This document shows positions 1 through 12,940 of a stretch of 64,000 bases of DNA, piece after piece. The notes below the pieces were generated by a model. It did no database searches. It saw only the letters and a list, made by a program, of their open reading frames with translations, and was not told where the DNA came from. The DNA is from Fallopia convolvulus (taxonomy: Eukaryota; Streptophyta; Magnoliopsida; Caryophyllales; Polygonaceae). Position 1 is the first letter of the stretch; the number at the start of each line of letters is the position of its first letter. Where the stretch lies: positions 33,937,786-34,001,785 of the forward strand of contig OZ024724.1 of the NCBI GenBank assembly GCA_964016875.1, written 5' to 3'. Position numbers and translations under genes: made by a program.

Positions 1-550
1 AATGAGAATAGTATGAAGCCAATAAGCACATTCTGCACTACAAAATCATGACCGATCGAATAAGAGCATATTCGAACCTAAAAACCAAATACCACACTTA
101 GGAGTCACATTTAGATGGACAATTCATCGAACACTTGGCGTGCAATGTTAGATCACAAGTCATTTTAAAGGCAAAAGGAGAAAAAACAAGTGATCTTTAA
201 AGACATCTAGGCATAAGCATAAAGAATGAGAATAGTATGAAGCCAATAATCACATTCTGCACTACAAAATCAAGACCAATCGAATAAGAGCATATTCGAA
301 CCTAAAAACCCCATACTACATTTAAGAGTCACATTTACATGGACATTTCATCCAACATTTGGCGTACAATGTTAGATCACAAGATATTATAAGGACAAAC
401 GAAGAAAAAACAAGTGATCTTTAATGACATCTAGGCATAAACATAAAGAATGAGGATAATATAAAGCCAATATGCACATTTCTGCACTATAAAAGCAAGA
501 CCGATCCAATAACAACATAAATTCAAACATGGAAACGGAATGCCAAATTT

Positions 551-773
551 AGGAGTTACATTTACATGGACATTTCATCAAACACTTGGCGTGAAATGTT
601 AGATCACAAGTCATTTTAAAGGCAAAAGGAGAAAACACAAGAGAACTTGAAAGACAGCTAGGCATAAGCATAAAGAATGAGAATAGTATGAAGCCAATAA
701 GCACATTCTGCACTACAAAATCATGACGATCGAATAAGAGCATATTCGAACCTAAAAACCAAATAGCACACTT
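551..773 (+). repeat. Satellite monomer type a (reference copy)
   Basis: This 223-bp monomer opens the higher-order unit. Diagnostic sites are AGGAGTTACATTT at the start, CATCAAACACTTGGCGTGAAATG, GAAAACACAAGAGAACTT, the variant AAGACAGCTAGGCATAAG, and AAATAGCACAC near the end. It contains the dyad TCGAATA-AGAGCA-TATTCGA at 730-749. Copies recur at each unit start. Confidence 0.9.
730..749. other. Interrupted palindrome in the monomer (7-bp arms, 6-bp spacer)
   Basis: TCGAATA-AGAGCA-TATTCGA is a perfect inverted repeat. The same 20 bp recurs in a, d and most b monomers throughout 1-14920 and 21868-24337. In most diverged monomers the site reads TCGAATAAAAGTATAAATTC or similar, which breaks the right arm. 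The inverted repeat is directly visible. Any role as a cruciform or protein site is speculation. Confidence 0.8.
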
Positions 774-995
774 AGGAGTCACATTTACATGGACATTTCA
801 TCGAACATGTGGCGTGCAATGTTAGATCACAAGTCATTTTAAAGGCAAAAGGAGAAAAAACAAGTGAACTTGAAAGACATCTAGGCATAAGCATAAAGAA
901 TGAGAATAGTATGAAGCCAATAATCACATTCTGCACTACAAAATCATGACCGATCATAAGAGCATATTCGAACCTAAAAACCAAATACCACACTT
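774..995 (+). repeat. Satellite monomer type b (reference copy)
   Basis: This 222-bp monomer is marked by CATCGAACATGTGGCGTGC and AAGTGAACTTGAAAGACATC. Two b versions alternate between units: one with AATCACATTC and a shortened GACCGATCATAAGAGC (here, and at about 3017 and 5710), and one with AAGCACATTC and the intact GACCGATCGAATAAGAG. The short version lacks the left arm of the dyad. Confidence 0.88.
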
Positions 996-1221
996 AGGAG
1001 TCACATTTACATGGACATTTCATCGAACATGTGGCGTGCAATGTTAGATCACAAGTCATTTTAAAGGCAAAAGGAGAAAAAACAAGTGAACTTGAAAGAC
1101 ATCTAGGCATAAGCGTAAAGAATGAGGATAGTATCAAGCCAATAAGCGCATTCTGCACTACAAAATCTAGACCGATCCAATAAAAGAAAAATTTAGAACC
1201 TAGAAACCAAATGCCATATTT
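996..1221 (+). repeat. Satellite monomer type c (reference copy)
   Basis: This 226-bp monomer is recognised by AAGCGTAAAGAATGAGGATAG, AATAAGCGCATTCTGC, AAATCTAGACCGATCCAAT and AAAAGAAAAATTTAGAACC. It has no TCGAATA/TATTCGA dyad. Some units (1673 and 10429) carry a hybrid instead, with GCGCATTTTGC joined to a b-type tail. Confidence 0.88.
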
Positions 1222-1445
1222 AGGAGTGACATTTAGATGGACAATTCATCGAACACTTGGCGTGCAATGTTGGATCACAAGTCATTTTAAAGGCAAAAGG
1301 AGAAAAAACAAGTGATCTTTAAAGACATCTAGGCATAAGCATAAAGAATGAGAATAGTATGAAGCCAATAATCACATTCTGCACTACAAAATCAAGACCA
1401 ATCGAATAAGAGCATATTCGAACCTAAAAACCCCATACCACATTT
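1222..1445 (+). repeat. Satellite monomer type d (reference copy)
   Basis: This 224-bp monomer is marked by GTGACATTTAGATGGACAAT, AAGTGATCTTTAAAGACATC, AATCACATTCTGC, ATCAAGACCAATCG (AAGACGAATCG in some units) and AAAAACCCCATAC. It retains the TCGAATA/TATTCGA dyad. Confidence 0.88.
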
Positions 1446-1672
1446 AAGAGTCACATTTACATGGACATTTCATCCAACATTTGGCGTACAATGTTAGATC
1501 ACAAGATATTATAAGGACAAACGAAGAAAAAACAAGTGATCTTTAATGACATCTAGGCATAGACATAAAGAATCAGGATAATATAAAGCCAATATGCACA
1601 TTTCTGCACTATAAAAGCAAGACCGATCCAATAACAACATAAATTCAAACATGGAAACCGAATGCCAAATTT
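1446..1672 (+). repeat. Satellite monomer type e (reference copy)
   Basis: This 227-bp monomer closes the unit. It is the most divergent type: CATCCAACATTTGGCGTAC, CACAAGATATTATAAGGAC, AACGAAGAAAAAACAAG, ATATAAAGCCAATATGCAC, TTTCTGCACTATAAAAGC and ATAACAACATAAATTC. It has no dyad. Sub-variants (AGACATAAAGAATCAGG versus AAACATAAAGAATGAGG) mark which units are siblings. Confidence 0.88.
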
Positions 1673-3916
1673 AGGAGTTACATTTACATGGACATTTCAT
1701 CAAACACTTGGCGTGAAATGTTAGATCACAAGTCATTTTAAAGGCAAAAGGAGAAAACACAAGAGAACTTGAAAGACAGCTAGGCATAAGCATAAAGAAT
1801 GAGAATAGTATGAAGCCAATAAGCACATTCTGCACTACAAAATCATGACGATCGAATAAGAGCATATTCGAACCTAAAAACCAAATAGCACACTTAGGAG
1901 TCACATTTACATGGACATTTCATCGAACATGTGGCGTGCAATGTTAGATCACAAGTCATTTTAAAGTTAAAAGGAGAAAAAACAAGTGAACTTGAAAGAC
2001 ATCTAGGCATAAGCATATAGAATGAGAATAGTATGAAGCCAATAAGCACATTCTGCACTACAAAATCATGACCGATCGAATAAGAGCATATTCGAAACTA
2101 AAAACCAAATACCACACTTAGGAGTCACATTTACATGGACATTTCATCGAACATGTGGCGTGCAATGTTAGATCACAAGTCATTTTAAAGGCAAAAGGAG
2201 AAAACACAAGAGAACTTGAAAGACAGCTAGGCATAAGCATAAAGAATGAGAATAGTATGAAGCCAATAAGCGCATTTTGCACTACAAAATCATGACCGAT
2301 CGAATAAGAGCATATTCGAACCTAAAAACCAAATACCACACTTAGGAGTCACATTTAGATGGACAATTCATCGAACACTTGGCGTGCAATGTTAGATCAC
2401 AAGTCATTTTAAAGGCAAAAGGAGAAAAAACAAGTGATCTTTAAAGACATCTAGGCATAAGCATAAAGAATGAGAATAGTATGAAGCCAATAATCACATT
2501 CTGCACTACAAAATCAAGACCAATCGAATAAGAGCATATTCGAACCTAAAAACCCCATACTACATTTAAGAGTCACATTTACATGGACATTTCATCCAAC
2601 ATTTGGCGTACAATGTTAGATCACAAGATATTATAAGGACAAACGAAGAAAAAACAAGTGATCTTTAATGACATCTAGGCATAAACATAAAGAATGAGGA
2701 TAATATAAAGCCAATATGCACATTTCTGCACTATAAAAGCAAGACCGATCCAATAACAACATAAATTCAAACATGGAAACCGAATGCCAAATTTAGGAGT
2801 TACATTTGCATGGACATTTCATCAAACACTTGGCGTGAAATGTTAGATCACAAGTCATTTTAAAGGCAAAAGGAGAAAACACAAGAGAACTTGAAAGACA
2901 GCTAGGCATAAGCATAAAGAATGAGAATAGTATGAAGCCAATAAGCACATTCTGCACTACAAAATCATGACGATCGAATAAGAGCATATTCGAACCTAAA
3001 AACCAAATAGCACACTTAGGAGTCACATTTACATGGACATTTCATCGAACATGTGGCGTGCAATGTTAGATCATAAGTCATTTTAAAGGCAAAAGGAGAA
3101 AAAACAAGTGAACTTGAAAGACATCTAGGCATAAGCATAAAGAATGAGAATAGTATGAAGCCAATAATCACATTCTGCACTACAAAATCATGACCGATCA
3201 TAAGAGCATATTCGAACCTAAAAACCAAATACCACACTTAGGAGTCACATTTACATGGACATTTCATCGAACATGTGGCGTGCAATGTTAGATCACAAGT
3301 CATTTTAAAGGCAAAAGGAGAAAAAACAAGTGAACTTGAAAGACATCTAGGCATAAGCGTAAAGAATGAGGATAGTATCAAGCCAATAAGCGCATTCTGC
3401 ACTACAAAATCTAGACCGATCCAATAAAAGAAAAATTTAGAACCTAGAAACCAAATGCCATATTTAGGAGTGACATTTAGATGGACAATTCATCGAACAC
3501 TTGGCGTGCAATGTTGGATCACAAGTCATTTTAAAGGCAAAAGGAGAAAAAACAAGTGATCTTTAAAGACATCTAGGCATAAGCATAAAGAATGAGAATA
3601 GTATGAAGCCAATAATCACATTCTGCACTACAAAATCAAGACCAATCGAATAAGAGCATATTCGAACCTAAAAACCCCATACCACATTTAAGAGTCACAT
3701 TTACATGGACATTTCATCCAACATTTGGCGTACAATGTTAGATCACAAGATATTATAAGGACAAACGAAGAAAAAACAAGTGATCTTTAATGACATCTAG
3801 GCATAAACATAAAGAATGAGGATAATATAAAACCAATATGCACATTTCTGCACTATAAAAGCAAGACCGATCCAATAACAACATAAATTCAAACATGGAA
3901 ACCGAATGCCAAATTT

Positions 3917-5487
3917 AGGAGTTACATTTACATGGACATTTCATCAAACACTTGGCGTGAAATGTTAGATCACAAGTCATTTTAAAGGCAAAAGGAGAAA
4001 ACACAAGAGAACTTGAAAGACAGCTAGACATAAGCATAAAGAATGAGAATAGTATGAAGCCAATAAGCACATTCTGCACTACAAAATCATGACGATCGAA
4101 TAAGAGCATATTCGAACCTAAAAACCAAATAGCACACTTAGGAGTCACATTTACATGGACATTTCATCGAACATGTGGCGTGCAATGTTAGATTACAAGT
4201 CATTTTAAAGGCAAAAGGAGAAAAAACAAGTGAACTTGAAAGACATCTAGGCATAAGCATAAAGAATGAGAATAGTATGAAGCCAATAAGCACATTCTGC
4301 ACTACAAAATCATGACCGATCGAATAAGAGCATATTCGAACCTAAAAACCAAATACCACACTTAGGAGTCACATTTACATGGACATTTCATCGAACATGT
4401 GGCGTGCAATGTTAGATCACAAGTCATTTTAAAGGCAAAAGGAGAAAACACAAGAGAACTTGAAAGACAGCTAGACATAAGCATAAAGAATGAGAATAGT
4501 ATGAAGCCAATAAGCACATTCTGCACTACAAAATCATGACGATCGAATAAGAGCATATTCGAACCTAAAAACCAAATAGCACACTTAGGAGTCACATTTA
4601 CATGGACATTTCATCGAACATGTGGCGTGCAATGTTAGATCACAAGTCATTTTAAAGGCAAAAGGAGAAAAAACAAGTGAACTTGAAAGACATCTAGGCA
4701 TAAGCATATAGAATGAGAATAGTATGAAGCCAATAAGCACATTCTGCACTACAAAATCATGACCGATCGAATAAGAGCATATTCGAACCTAAAAACCAAA
4801 TACCACACTTAGGAGTCACATTTACATGGACATTTCATCGAACATGTGGCGTGCAATGTTAGATCACAAGTCATTTTAAAGGCAAAAGGAGAAAAAACAA
4901 GTGAACTTGAAAGACATCTAGGCATAAGCGTAAAGAATGAGGATAGTATCAAGCCAATAAGCGCATTCTGCACTACAAAATCTAGACCGATCCAATAAAA
5001 GAAAAATTTAGAACCTAGAAACCAAATGCCATATTTAGGAGTGACATTTAGATGGACAATTCATCGAACACTTGGCGTGCAATGTTAGATCACAAGTCAT
5101 TTTAAAGGCAAAAGGAGAAAAAACAAGTGATCTTTAAAGACATCTAGGCATAAGCATAAAGAATGAGAATAGTATGAAGCCAATAATCACATTCTGCACT
5201 ACAAAATCAAGACCAATCGAATAAGAGCATATTCGAACCTAAAAACCCCATACTACATTTAAGAGTCACATTTACATGGACATTTCATCCAACATTTGGC
5301 GTACAATGTTAGATCACAAGATATTATAAGGACAAACGAAGAAAAAACAAGTGATCTTTAATGACATCTAGGCATAAACATAAAGAATGAGGATAATATA
5401 AAGCCAATATGCACATTTCTGCACTATAAAAGCAAGACCGATCCAATAACAACATAAATTCAAACATGGAAACCGAATGCCAAATTT
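3917..5487 (+). repeat. Seven-monomer HOR variant, copy 1
   Basis: The unit is 1571 bp instead of 1122. An extra a/b pair of about 447 bp is inserted, so the order is a-b-(a-b)-c-d-e. The extra a-like copy begins at about 4364 but has a type-b start (CATCGAACATGTGG), i.e. a b/a hybrid of the kind expected from out-of-register exchange. The equivalent unit at 12673 lacks the extra pair. Confidence 0.87.
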
Positions 5488-6609
5488 AGGAGTTACATTT
5501 GCATGGACATTTCATCAAACACTTGGCGTGAAATGTTAGATCACAAGTCATTTTAAAGGCAAAAGGAGAAAACACAAGAGAACTTGAAAGACAGCTAGGC
5601 ATAAGCATAAAGAATGAGAATAGTATGAAGCCAATAAGCACATTCTGCACTACAAAATCATGACGATCGAATAAGAGCATATTCGAACCTAAAAACCAAA
5701 TAGCACACTTAGGAGTCACATTTACATGGACATTTCATCGAACATGTGGCGTGCAATGTTAGATCATAAGTCATTTTAAAGGCAAAAGGAGAAAAAACAA
5801 GTGAACTTGAAAGACATCTAGGCATAAGCATAAAGAATGAGAATAGTATGAAGACAATAATCACATTCTGCACTACAAAATCATGACCGATCATAAGAGC
5901 ATATTCGAACCTAAAAACCAAATACCACACTTAGGAGTCACATTTACATGGACATTTCATCGAACATGTGGCGTGCAATGTTAGATCACAAGTCATTTTA
6001 AAGGCAAAAGGAGAAAAAACAAGTGAACTTGAAAGACATCTAGGCATAAGCGTAAAGAATGAGGATAGTATCAAGCCAATAAGCGCATTCTGCACTACAA
6101 AATCTAGACCGATCCAATAAAAGAAAAATTTAGAACCTAGAAACCAAATGCCATATTTAGGAGTGACATTTAGATGGACAATTCATCGAACACTTGGCGT
6201 GCAATGTTGGATCACAAGTCATTTTAAAGGCAAAAGGAGAAAAAACAAGTGATCTTTAAAGACATCTAGGCATAAGCATAAAGAATGAGAATAGTATGAA
6301 GCCAATAATCACATTCTGCACTACAAAATCAAGACCAATCGAATAAGAGCATATTCGAACCTAAAAACCCCATACCACATTTAAGAGTCACATTTACATG
6401 GACATTTCATCCAACATTTGGCGTACAATGTTAGATCACAAGATATTATAAGGACAAACGAAGAAAAAACAAGTGATCTTTAATGACATCTAGGCATAAA
6501 CATAAAGAATGAGGATAATATAAAACCAATATGCACATTTCTGCACTATAAAAGCAAGACCGATCCAATAACAACATAAATTCAAACATGGAAACCGAAT
6601 GCCAAATTT

Positions 6610-8180
6610 AGGAGTTACATTTACATGGACATTTCATCAAACACTTGGCGTGAAATGTTAGATCACAAGTCATTTTAAAGGCAAAAGGAGAAAACACAAG
6701 AGAACTTGAAAGACAGCTAGACATAAGCATAAAGAATGAGAATAGTATGAAGCCAATAAGCACATTCTGCACTACAAAATCATGACGATCGAATAAGAGC
6801 ATATTCGAACCTAAAAACCAAATAGCACACTTAGGAGTCACATTTACATGGACATTTCATCGAACATGTGGCGTGCAATGTTAGATTACAAGTCATTTTA
6901 AAGGCAAAAGGAGAAAAAACAAGTGAACTTGAAAGACATCTAGGCATAAGCATAAAGAATGAGAATAGTATGAAGCCAATAAGCACATTCTGCACTACAA
7001 AATCATGACCGATCGAATAAGTGCATATTCGAACCTAAAAACCAAATACCACACTTAGGAGTCACATTTACATGGACATTTCATCGAACATGTGGCGTGC
7101 AATGTTAGATCACAAGTCATTTTAAAGGCAAAAGGAGAAAACACAAGAGAACTTGAAAGACAGCTAGACATAAGCATAAAGAATGAGAATAGTATGAAGC
7201 CAATAAGCACATTCTGCACTACAAAATCATGACGATCGAATAAGAGCATATTCGAACCTAAAAACCAAATAGCACACTTAGGAGTCACATTTACATGGAC
7301 ATTTCATCGAACATGTGGCGTGCAATGTTAGATCACAAGTCATTTTAAAGGCAAAAGGAGAAAAAACAAGTGAACTTGAAAGACATCTAGGCATAAGCAT
7401 ATAGAATGAGAATAGTATGAAGCCAATAAGCACATTCTGCACTACAAAATCATGACCGATCGAATAAGAGCATATTCGAACCTAAAAACCAAATACCACA
7501 CTTAGGAGTCACATTTACATGGACATTTCATCGAACATGTGGCGTGCAATGTTAGATCACAAGTCATTTTAAAGGCAAAAGGAGAAAAAACAAGTGAACT
7601 TGAAAGACATCTAGGCATAAGCGTAAAGAATGAGGATAGTATCAAGCCAATAAGCGCATTCTGCACTACAAAATCTAGACCGATCCAATAAAAGAAAAAT
7701 TTAGAACCTAGAAACCAAATGCCATATTTAGGAGTGACATTTAGATGGACAATTCATCGAACACTTGGCGTGCAATGTTGGATCACAAGTCATTTTAAAG
7801 GCAAAAGGAGAAAAAACAAGTGATCTTTAAAGACATCTAGGCATAAGCATAAAGAATGAGAATAGTATGAAGCCAATAATCACATTCTGCACTACAAAAT
7901 CAAGACGAATCGAATAAGAGCATATTCGAACCTAAAAACCCCATACCACATTTAAGAGTCACATTTACATGGACATTTCATCCAACATTTGGCGTACAAT
8001 GTTAGATCACAAGATATTATAAGGACAAACGAAGAAAAAACAAGTGATCTTTAATGACATCTAGGCATAGACATAAAGAATCAGGATAATATAAAGCCAA
8101 TATGCACATTTCTGCACTATAAAAGCAAGACCGATCCAATAACAACATAAATTCAAACATGGAAACCGAATGCCAAATTT
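6610..8180 (+). repeat. Seven-monomer HOR variant, copy 2
   Basis: The length (1571 bp) and internal order match the unit at 3917-5487, including the hybrid b/a monomer that starts at about 7057. It is the partner of that unit in the 2,693-bp tandem duplication. Confidence 0.87.
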
Positions 8181-10428
8181 AGGAGTTACATTTACATGGA
8201 CATTTCATCAAACACTTGGCGTGAAATGTTAGATCACAAGTCATTTTAAAGGCAAAAGGAGAAAACACAAGAGAACTTGAAAGACAGCTAGGCATAAGCA
8301 TAAAGAATGAGAATAGTATGAAGCCAATAAGCACATTCTGCACTACAAAATCATGACGATCGAATAAGAGCATATTCGAACCTAAAAACCAAATAGCACA
8401 CTTAGGAGTCACATTTACATGGACATTTCATCGAACATGTGGCGTGCAATGTTAGATCACAAGTCATTTTAAAGGCAAAAGGAGAAAAAACAAGTGAACT
8501 TGAAAGACATCTAGGCATAAGCATATAGAATGAGAATAGTATGAAGCCAATAAGCACATTCTGCACTACAAAATCATGACCGATCGAATAAGAGCATATT
8601 CGAAACTAAAAACCAAATACCACACTTAGGAGTCACATTTACATGGACATTTCATCGAACATGTGGCGTGCAATGTTAGATCACAAGTCATTTTAAAGGC
8701 AAAAGGAGAAAACACAAGAGAACTTGAAAGACAGCTAGGCATAAGCATAAAGAATGAGAATAGTATGAAGCCAATAAGCGCATTCTGCACTACAAAATCT
8801 AGACCGATCCAATAAAAGAAAAATTTAGAACCTAGAAACCAAATGCCATATTTAGGAGTGACATTTAGATGGACAATTCATCGAACACTTGGCGTGCAAT
8901 GTTGGATCACAAGTCATTTTAAAGGCAAAAGGAGAAAAAACAAGTGATCTTTAAAGACATCTAGGCATAAGCATAAAGAATGAGAATAGTATGAAGCCAA
9001 TAATCACATTCTGCACTACAAAATCAAGACGAATCGAATAAGAGCATATTCGAACCTAAAAACCCCATACCACATTTAAGAGTCACATTTACATGGACAT
9101 TTCATCCAACATTTGGCGTACAATGTTAGATCACAAGATATTATAAGGACAAACGAAGAAAAAACAAGTGATCTTTAATGACATCTAGGCATAGACATAA
9201 AGAATCAGGATAATATAAAGCCAATATGCACATTTCTGCACTATAAAAGCAAGACCGATCCAATAACAACATAAATTCAAACATGGAAACCGAATGCCAA
9301 ATTTAGGAGTTACATTTACATGGACATTTCATCAAACACTTGGCGTGAAATGTTAGATCACAAGTCATTTTAAAGGCAAAAGGAGAAAACACAAGAGAAC
9401 TTGAAAGACAGCTAGGCATAAGCATAAAGAATGAGAATAGTATGAAGCCAATAAGCACATTCTGCACTACAAAATCATGACGATCGAATAAGAGCATATT
9501 CGAACCTAAAAACCAAATAGCACACTTAGGAGTCACATTTACATGGACATTTCATCGAACATGTGGCGTGCAATGTTAGATCACAAGTCATTTTAAAGGC
9601 AAAAGGAGAAAAAACAAGTGAACTTGAAAGACATCTAGGCATAAGCATATAGAATGAGAATAGTATGAAGCCAATAAGCACATTCTGCACTACAAAATCA
9701 TGACCGATCGAATAAGAGCATATTCGAAACTAAAAACCAAATACCACACTTAGGAGTCACATTTACATGGACATTTCATCGAACATGTGGCGTGCAATGT
9801 TAGATCACAAGTCATTTTAAAGGCAAAAGGAGAAAACACAAGAGAACTTGAAAGACAGCTAGGCATAAGCATAAAGAATGAGGATAGTATCAAGCCAATA
9901 AGCGCATTCTGCACTACAAAATCTAGACCGATCCAATAAAAGAAAAATTTAGAACCTAGAAACCAAATGCCATATTTAGGAGTGACATTTAGATGGACAA
10001 TTCATCGAACACTTGGCGTGCAATGTTGGATCACAAGTCATTTTAAAGGCAAAAGGAGAAAAAACAAGTGATCTTTAAAGACATCTAGGCATAAGCATAA
10101 AGAATGAGAATAGTATGAAGCCAATAATCACATTCTGCACTACAAAATCAAGACGAATCGAATAAGAGCATATTCGAACCTAAAAACCCCATACCACATT
10201 TCAGAGTCACATTTACATGGACATTTCATCCAACATTTGGCGTACAATGTTAGATCACAAGATATTATAAGGACAAACGAAGAAAAAACAAGTGATCTTT
10301 AATGACATCTAGGCATAGACATAAAGAATCAGGATAATATAAAGCCAATATGCACATTTCTGCACTATAAAAGCAAGACCGATCCAATAACAACATAAAT
10401 TCAAACATGGAAACCGAATGCCAAATTT

Positions 10429-12940
10429 AGGAGTTACATTTACATGGACATTTCATCAAACACTTGGCGTGAAATGTTAGATCACAAGTCATTTTAAAGG
10501 CAAAAGGAGAAAACACAAGAGAACTTGAAAGACAGCTAGGCATAAGCATAAAGAATGAGAATAGTATGAAGCCAATAAGCACATTCTGCACTACAAAATC
10601 ATGACGATCGAATAAGAGCATATTCGAACCTAAAAACCAAATAGCACACTTAGGAGTCACATTTACATGGACATTTCATCGAACATGTGGCGTGCAATGT
10701 TAGATCACAAGTCATTTTAAAGGCAAAAGGAGAAAAAACAAGTGAACTTGAAAGACATCTAGGCATAAGCATATAGAATGAGAATAGTATGAAGCCAATA
10801 AGCACATTCTGCACTACAAAATCATGACCGATCGAATAAGAGCATATTCGAAACTAAAAACCAAATACCACACTTAGGAGTCACATTTACATGGACATTT
10901 CATCGAACATGTGGCGTGCAATGTTAGATCACAAGTCATTTTAAAGGCAAAAGGAGAAAACACAAGAGAACTTGAAAGACAGCTAGGCATAAGCATAAAG
11001 AATGAGAATAGTATGAAGCCAATAAGCGCATTTTGCACTACAAAATCATGACCGATCGAATAAGAGCATATTCGAACCTAAAAACCAAATACCACACTTA
11101 GGAGTCACATTTAGATGGACAATTCATCGAACACTTGGCGTGCAATGTTAGATCACAAGTCATTTTAAAGGCAAAAGGAGAAAAAACAAGTGATCTTTAA
11201 AGACATCTAGGCATAAGCATAAAGAATGAGAATAGTATGAAGCCAATAATCACATTCTGCACTACAAAATCAAGACCAATCGAATAAGAGCATATTCGAA
11301 CCTAAAAACCCCATACTACATTTAAGAGTCACATTTACATGGACATTTCATCCAACATTTGGCGTACAATGTTAGATCACAAGATATTATAAGGACAAAC
11401 GAAGAAAAAACAAGTGATCTTTAATGACATCTAGGCATAAACATAAAGAATGAGGATAATATAAAGCCAATATGCACATTTCTGCACTATAAAAGCAAGA
11501 CCGATCCAATAACAACATAAATTCAAACATGGAAACCGAATGCCAAATTTAGGAGTTACATTTGCATGGACATTTCATCAAACACTTGGCGTGAAATGTT
11601 AGATCACAAGTCATTTTAAAGGCAAAAGGAGAAAACACAAGAGAACTTGAAAGACAGCTAGGCATAAGCATAAAGAATGAGAATAGTATGAAGCCAATAA
11701 GCACATTCTGCACTACAAAATCATGACGATCGAATAAGAGCATATTCGAACCTAAAAACCAAATAGCACACTTAGGAGTCACATTTACATGGACATTTCA
11801 TCGAACATGTGGCGTGCAATGTTAGATCATAAGTCATTTTAAAGGCAAAAGGAGAAAAAACAAGTGAACTTGAAAGACATCTAGGCATAAGCATAAAGAA
11901 TGAGAATAGTATGAAGCCAATAATCACATTCTGCACTACAAAATCATGACCGATCATAAGAGCGTATTCGAACCTAAAAACCAAATACCACACTTAGGAG
12001 TCACATTTACATGGACATTTCATCGAACATGTGGCGTGCAATGTTAGATCACAAGTCATTTTAAAGGCAAAAGGAGAAAAAACAAGTGAACTTGAAAGAC
12101 ATCTAGGCATAAGCGTAAAGAATGAGGATAGTATCAAGCCAATAAGCGCATTCTGCACTACAAAATCTAGACCGATCCAATAAAAGAAAAATTTAGAACC
12201 TAGAAACCAAATGCCATATTTAGGAGTGACATTTAGATGGACAATTCATCGAACACTTGGCGTGCAATGTTGGATCACAAGTCATTTTAAAGGCAAAAGG
12301 AGAAAAAACAAGTGATCTTTAAAGACATCTAGGCATAAGCATAAAGAATGAGAATAGTATGAAGCCAATAATCACATTCTGCACTACAAAATCAAGACCA
12401 ATCGAATAAGAGCATATTCGAACCTAAAAACCCCATACCACATTTAAGAGTCACATTTACATGGACATTTCATCCAACATTTGGCGTACAATGTTAGATC
12501 ACAAGATATTATAAGGACAAACGAAGAAAAAACAAGTGATCTTTAATGACATCTAGGCATAAACATAAAGAATGAGGATAATATAAAACCAATATGCACA
12601 TTTCTGCACTATAAAAGCAAGACCGATCCAATAACAACATAAATTCAAACATGGAAACCGAATGCCAAATTTAGGAGTTACATTTACATGGACATTTCAT
12701 CAAACACTTGGCGTGAAATGTTAGATCACAAGTCATTTTAAAGGCAAAAGGAGAAAACACAAGAGAACTTGAAAGACAGCTAGACATAAGCATAAAGAAT
12801 GAGAATAGTATGAAGCCAATAAGCACATTCTGCACTACAAAATCATGACGATCGAATAAGAGCATATTCGAACCTAAAAACCAAATAGCACACTTAGGAG
12901 TCACATTTACATGGACATTTCATCGAACATGTGGCGTGCA
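10429..12940 (+). repeat. Copy of the 1673-4184 segment, offset 8,756 bp
   Basis: Units starting at 10429, 11551 and 12673 repeat the successive private variants of units 1673, 2795 and 3917. Shared variants are CGAAACTAAAAACC, the hybrid GCGCATTTTGC monomer, TACATTTGCATGG, GATCATAAGTC and AGACATAAGC. The offset is constant at 8,756 bp. Past about 12940 the match continues at an offset of about 8,309 bp, because the extra 447-bp monomer pair is absent from this copy. Confidence 0.82.

Larger units (their letters stand above)
2795..8180 (+). repeat. Tandem duplication of a 2,693-bp block of 12 monomers
   Basis: Block 2795-5487 (one five-monomer plus one seven-monomer unit) is followed directly by 5488-8180 of the same length. 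Both carry the same private variants in the same places: TACATTTGCATGG at the start, GATCATAAGTC in the b monomer, AGATTACAAGTC about 1.4 kb in, and AGACATAAGC in the a-type copies. Only a few differences were noticed, for example GAAGACAAT at about 5851 and AAGTGCATATTC at about 7019. This implies a very recent unequal exchange. Confidence 0.88.

Noticed and set aside
745..770. Possible CENP-B box in ATTCGAACCTAAAAACC(G)AAT of the monomer.
   Set aside because: Only TTCG at the left fits. The CGGG core at the right spacing is missing in all monomer types inspected.
549..782. Recurring minus-strand open frames of about 73-77 codons (MTPKCAIWFLGSN...) in the satellite, once or twice per HOR unit.
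   Set aside because: They span about one monomer, and the monomer length is not a multiple of three, so the frame cannot pass through the array. They are conserved only because the DNA is, and have no promoter, family match or start context. They are chance frames in stop-poor AT-rich repeat.
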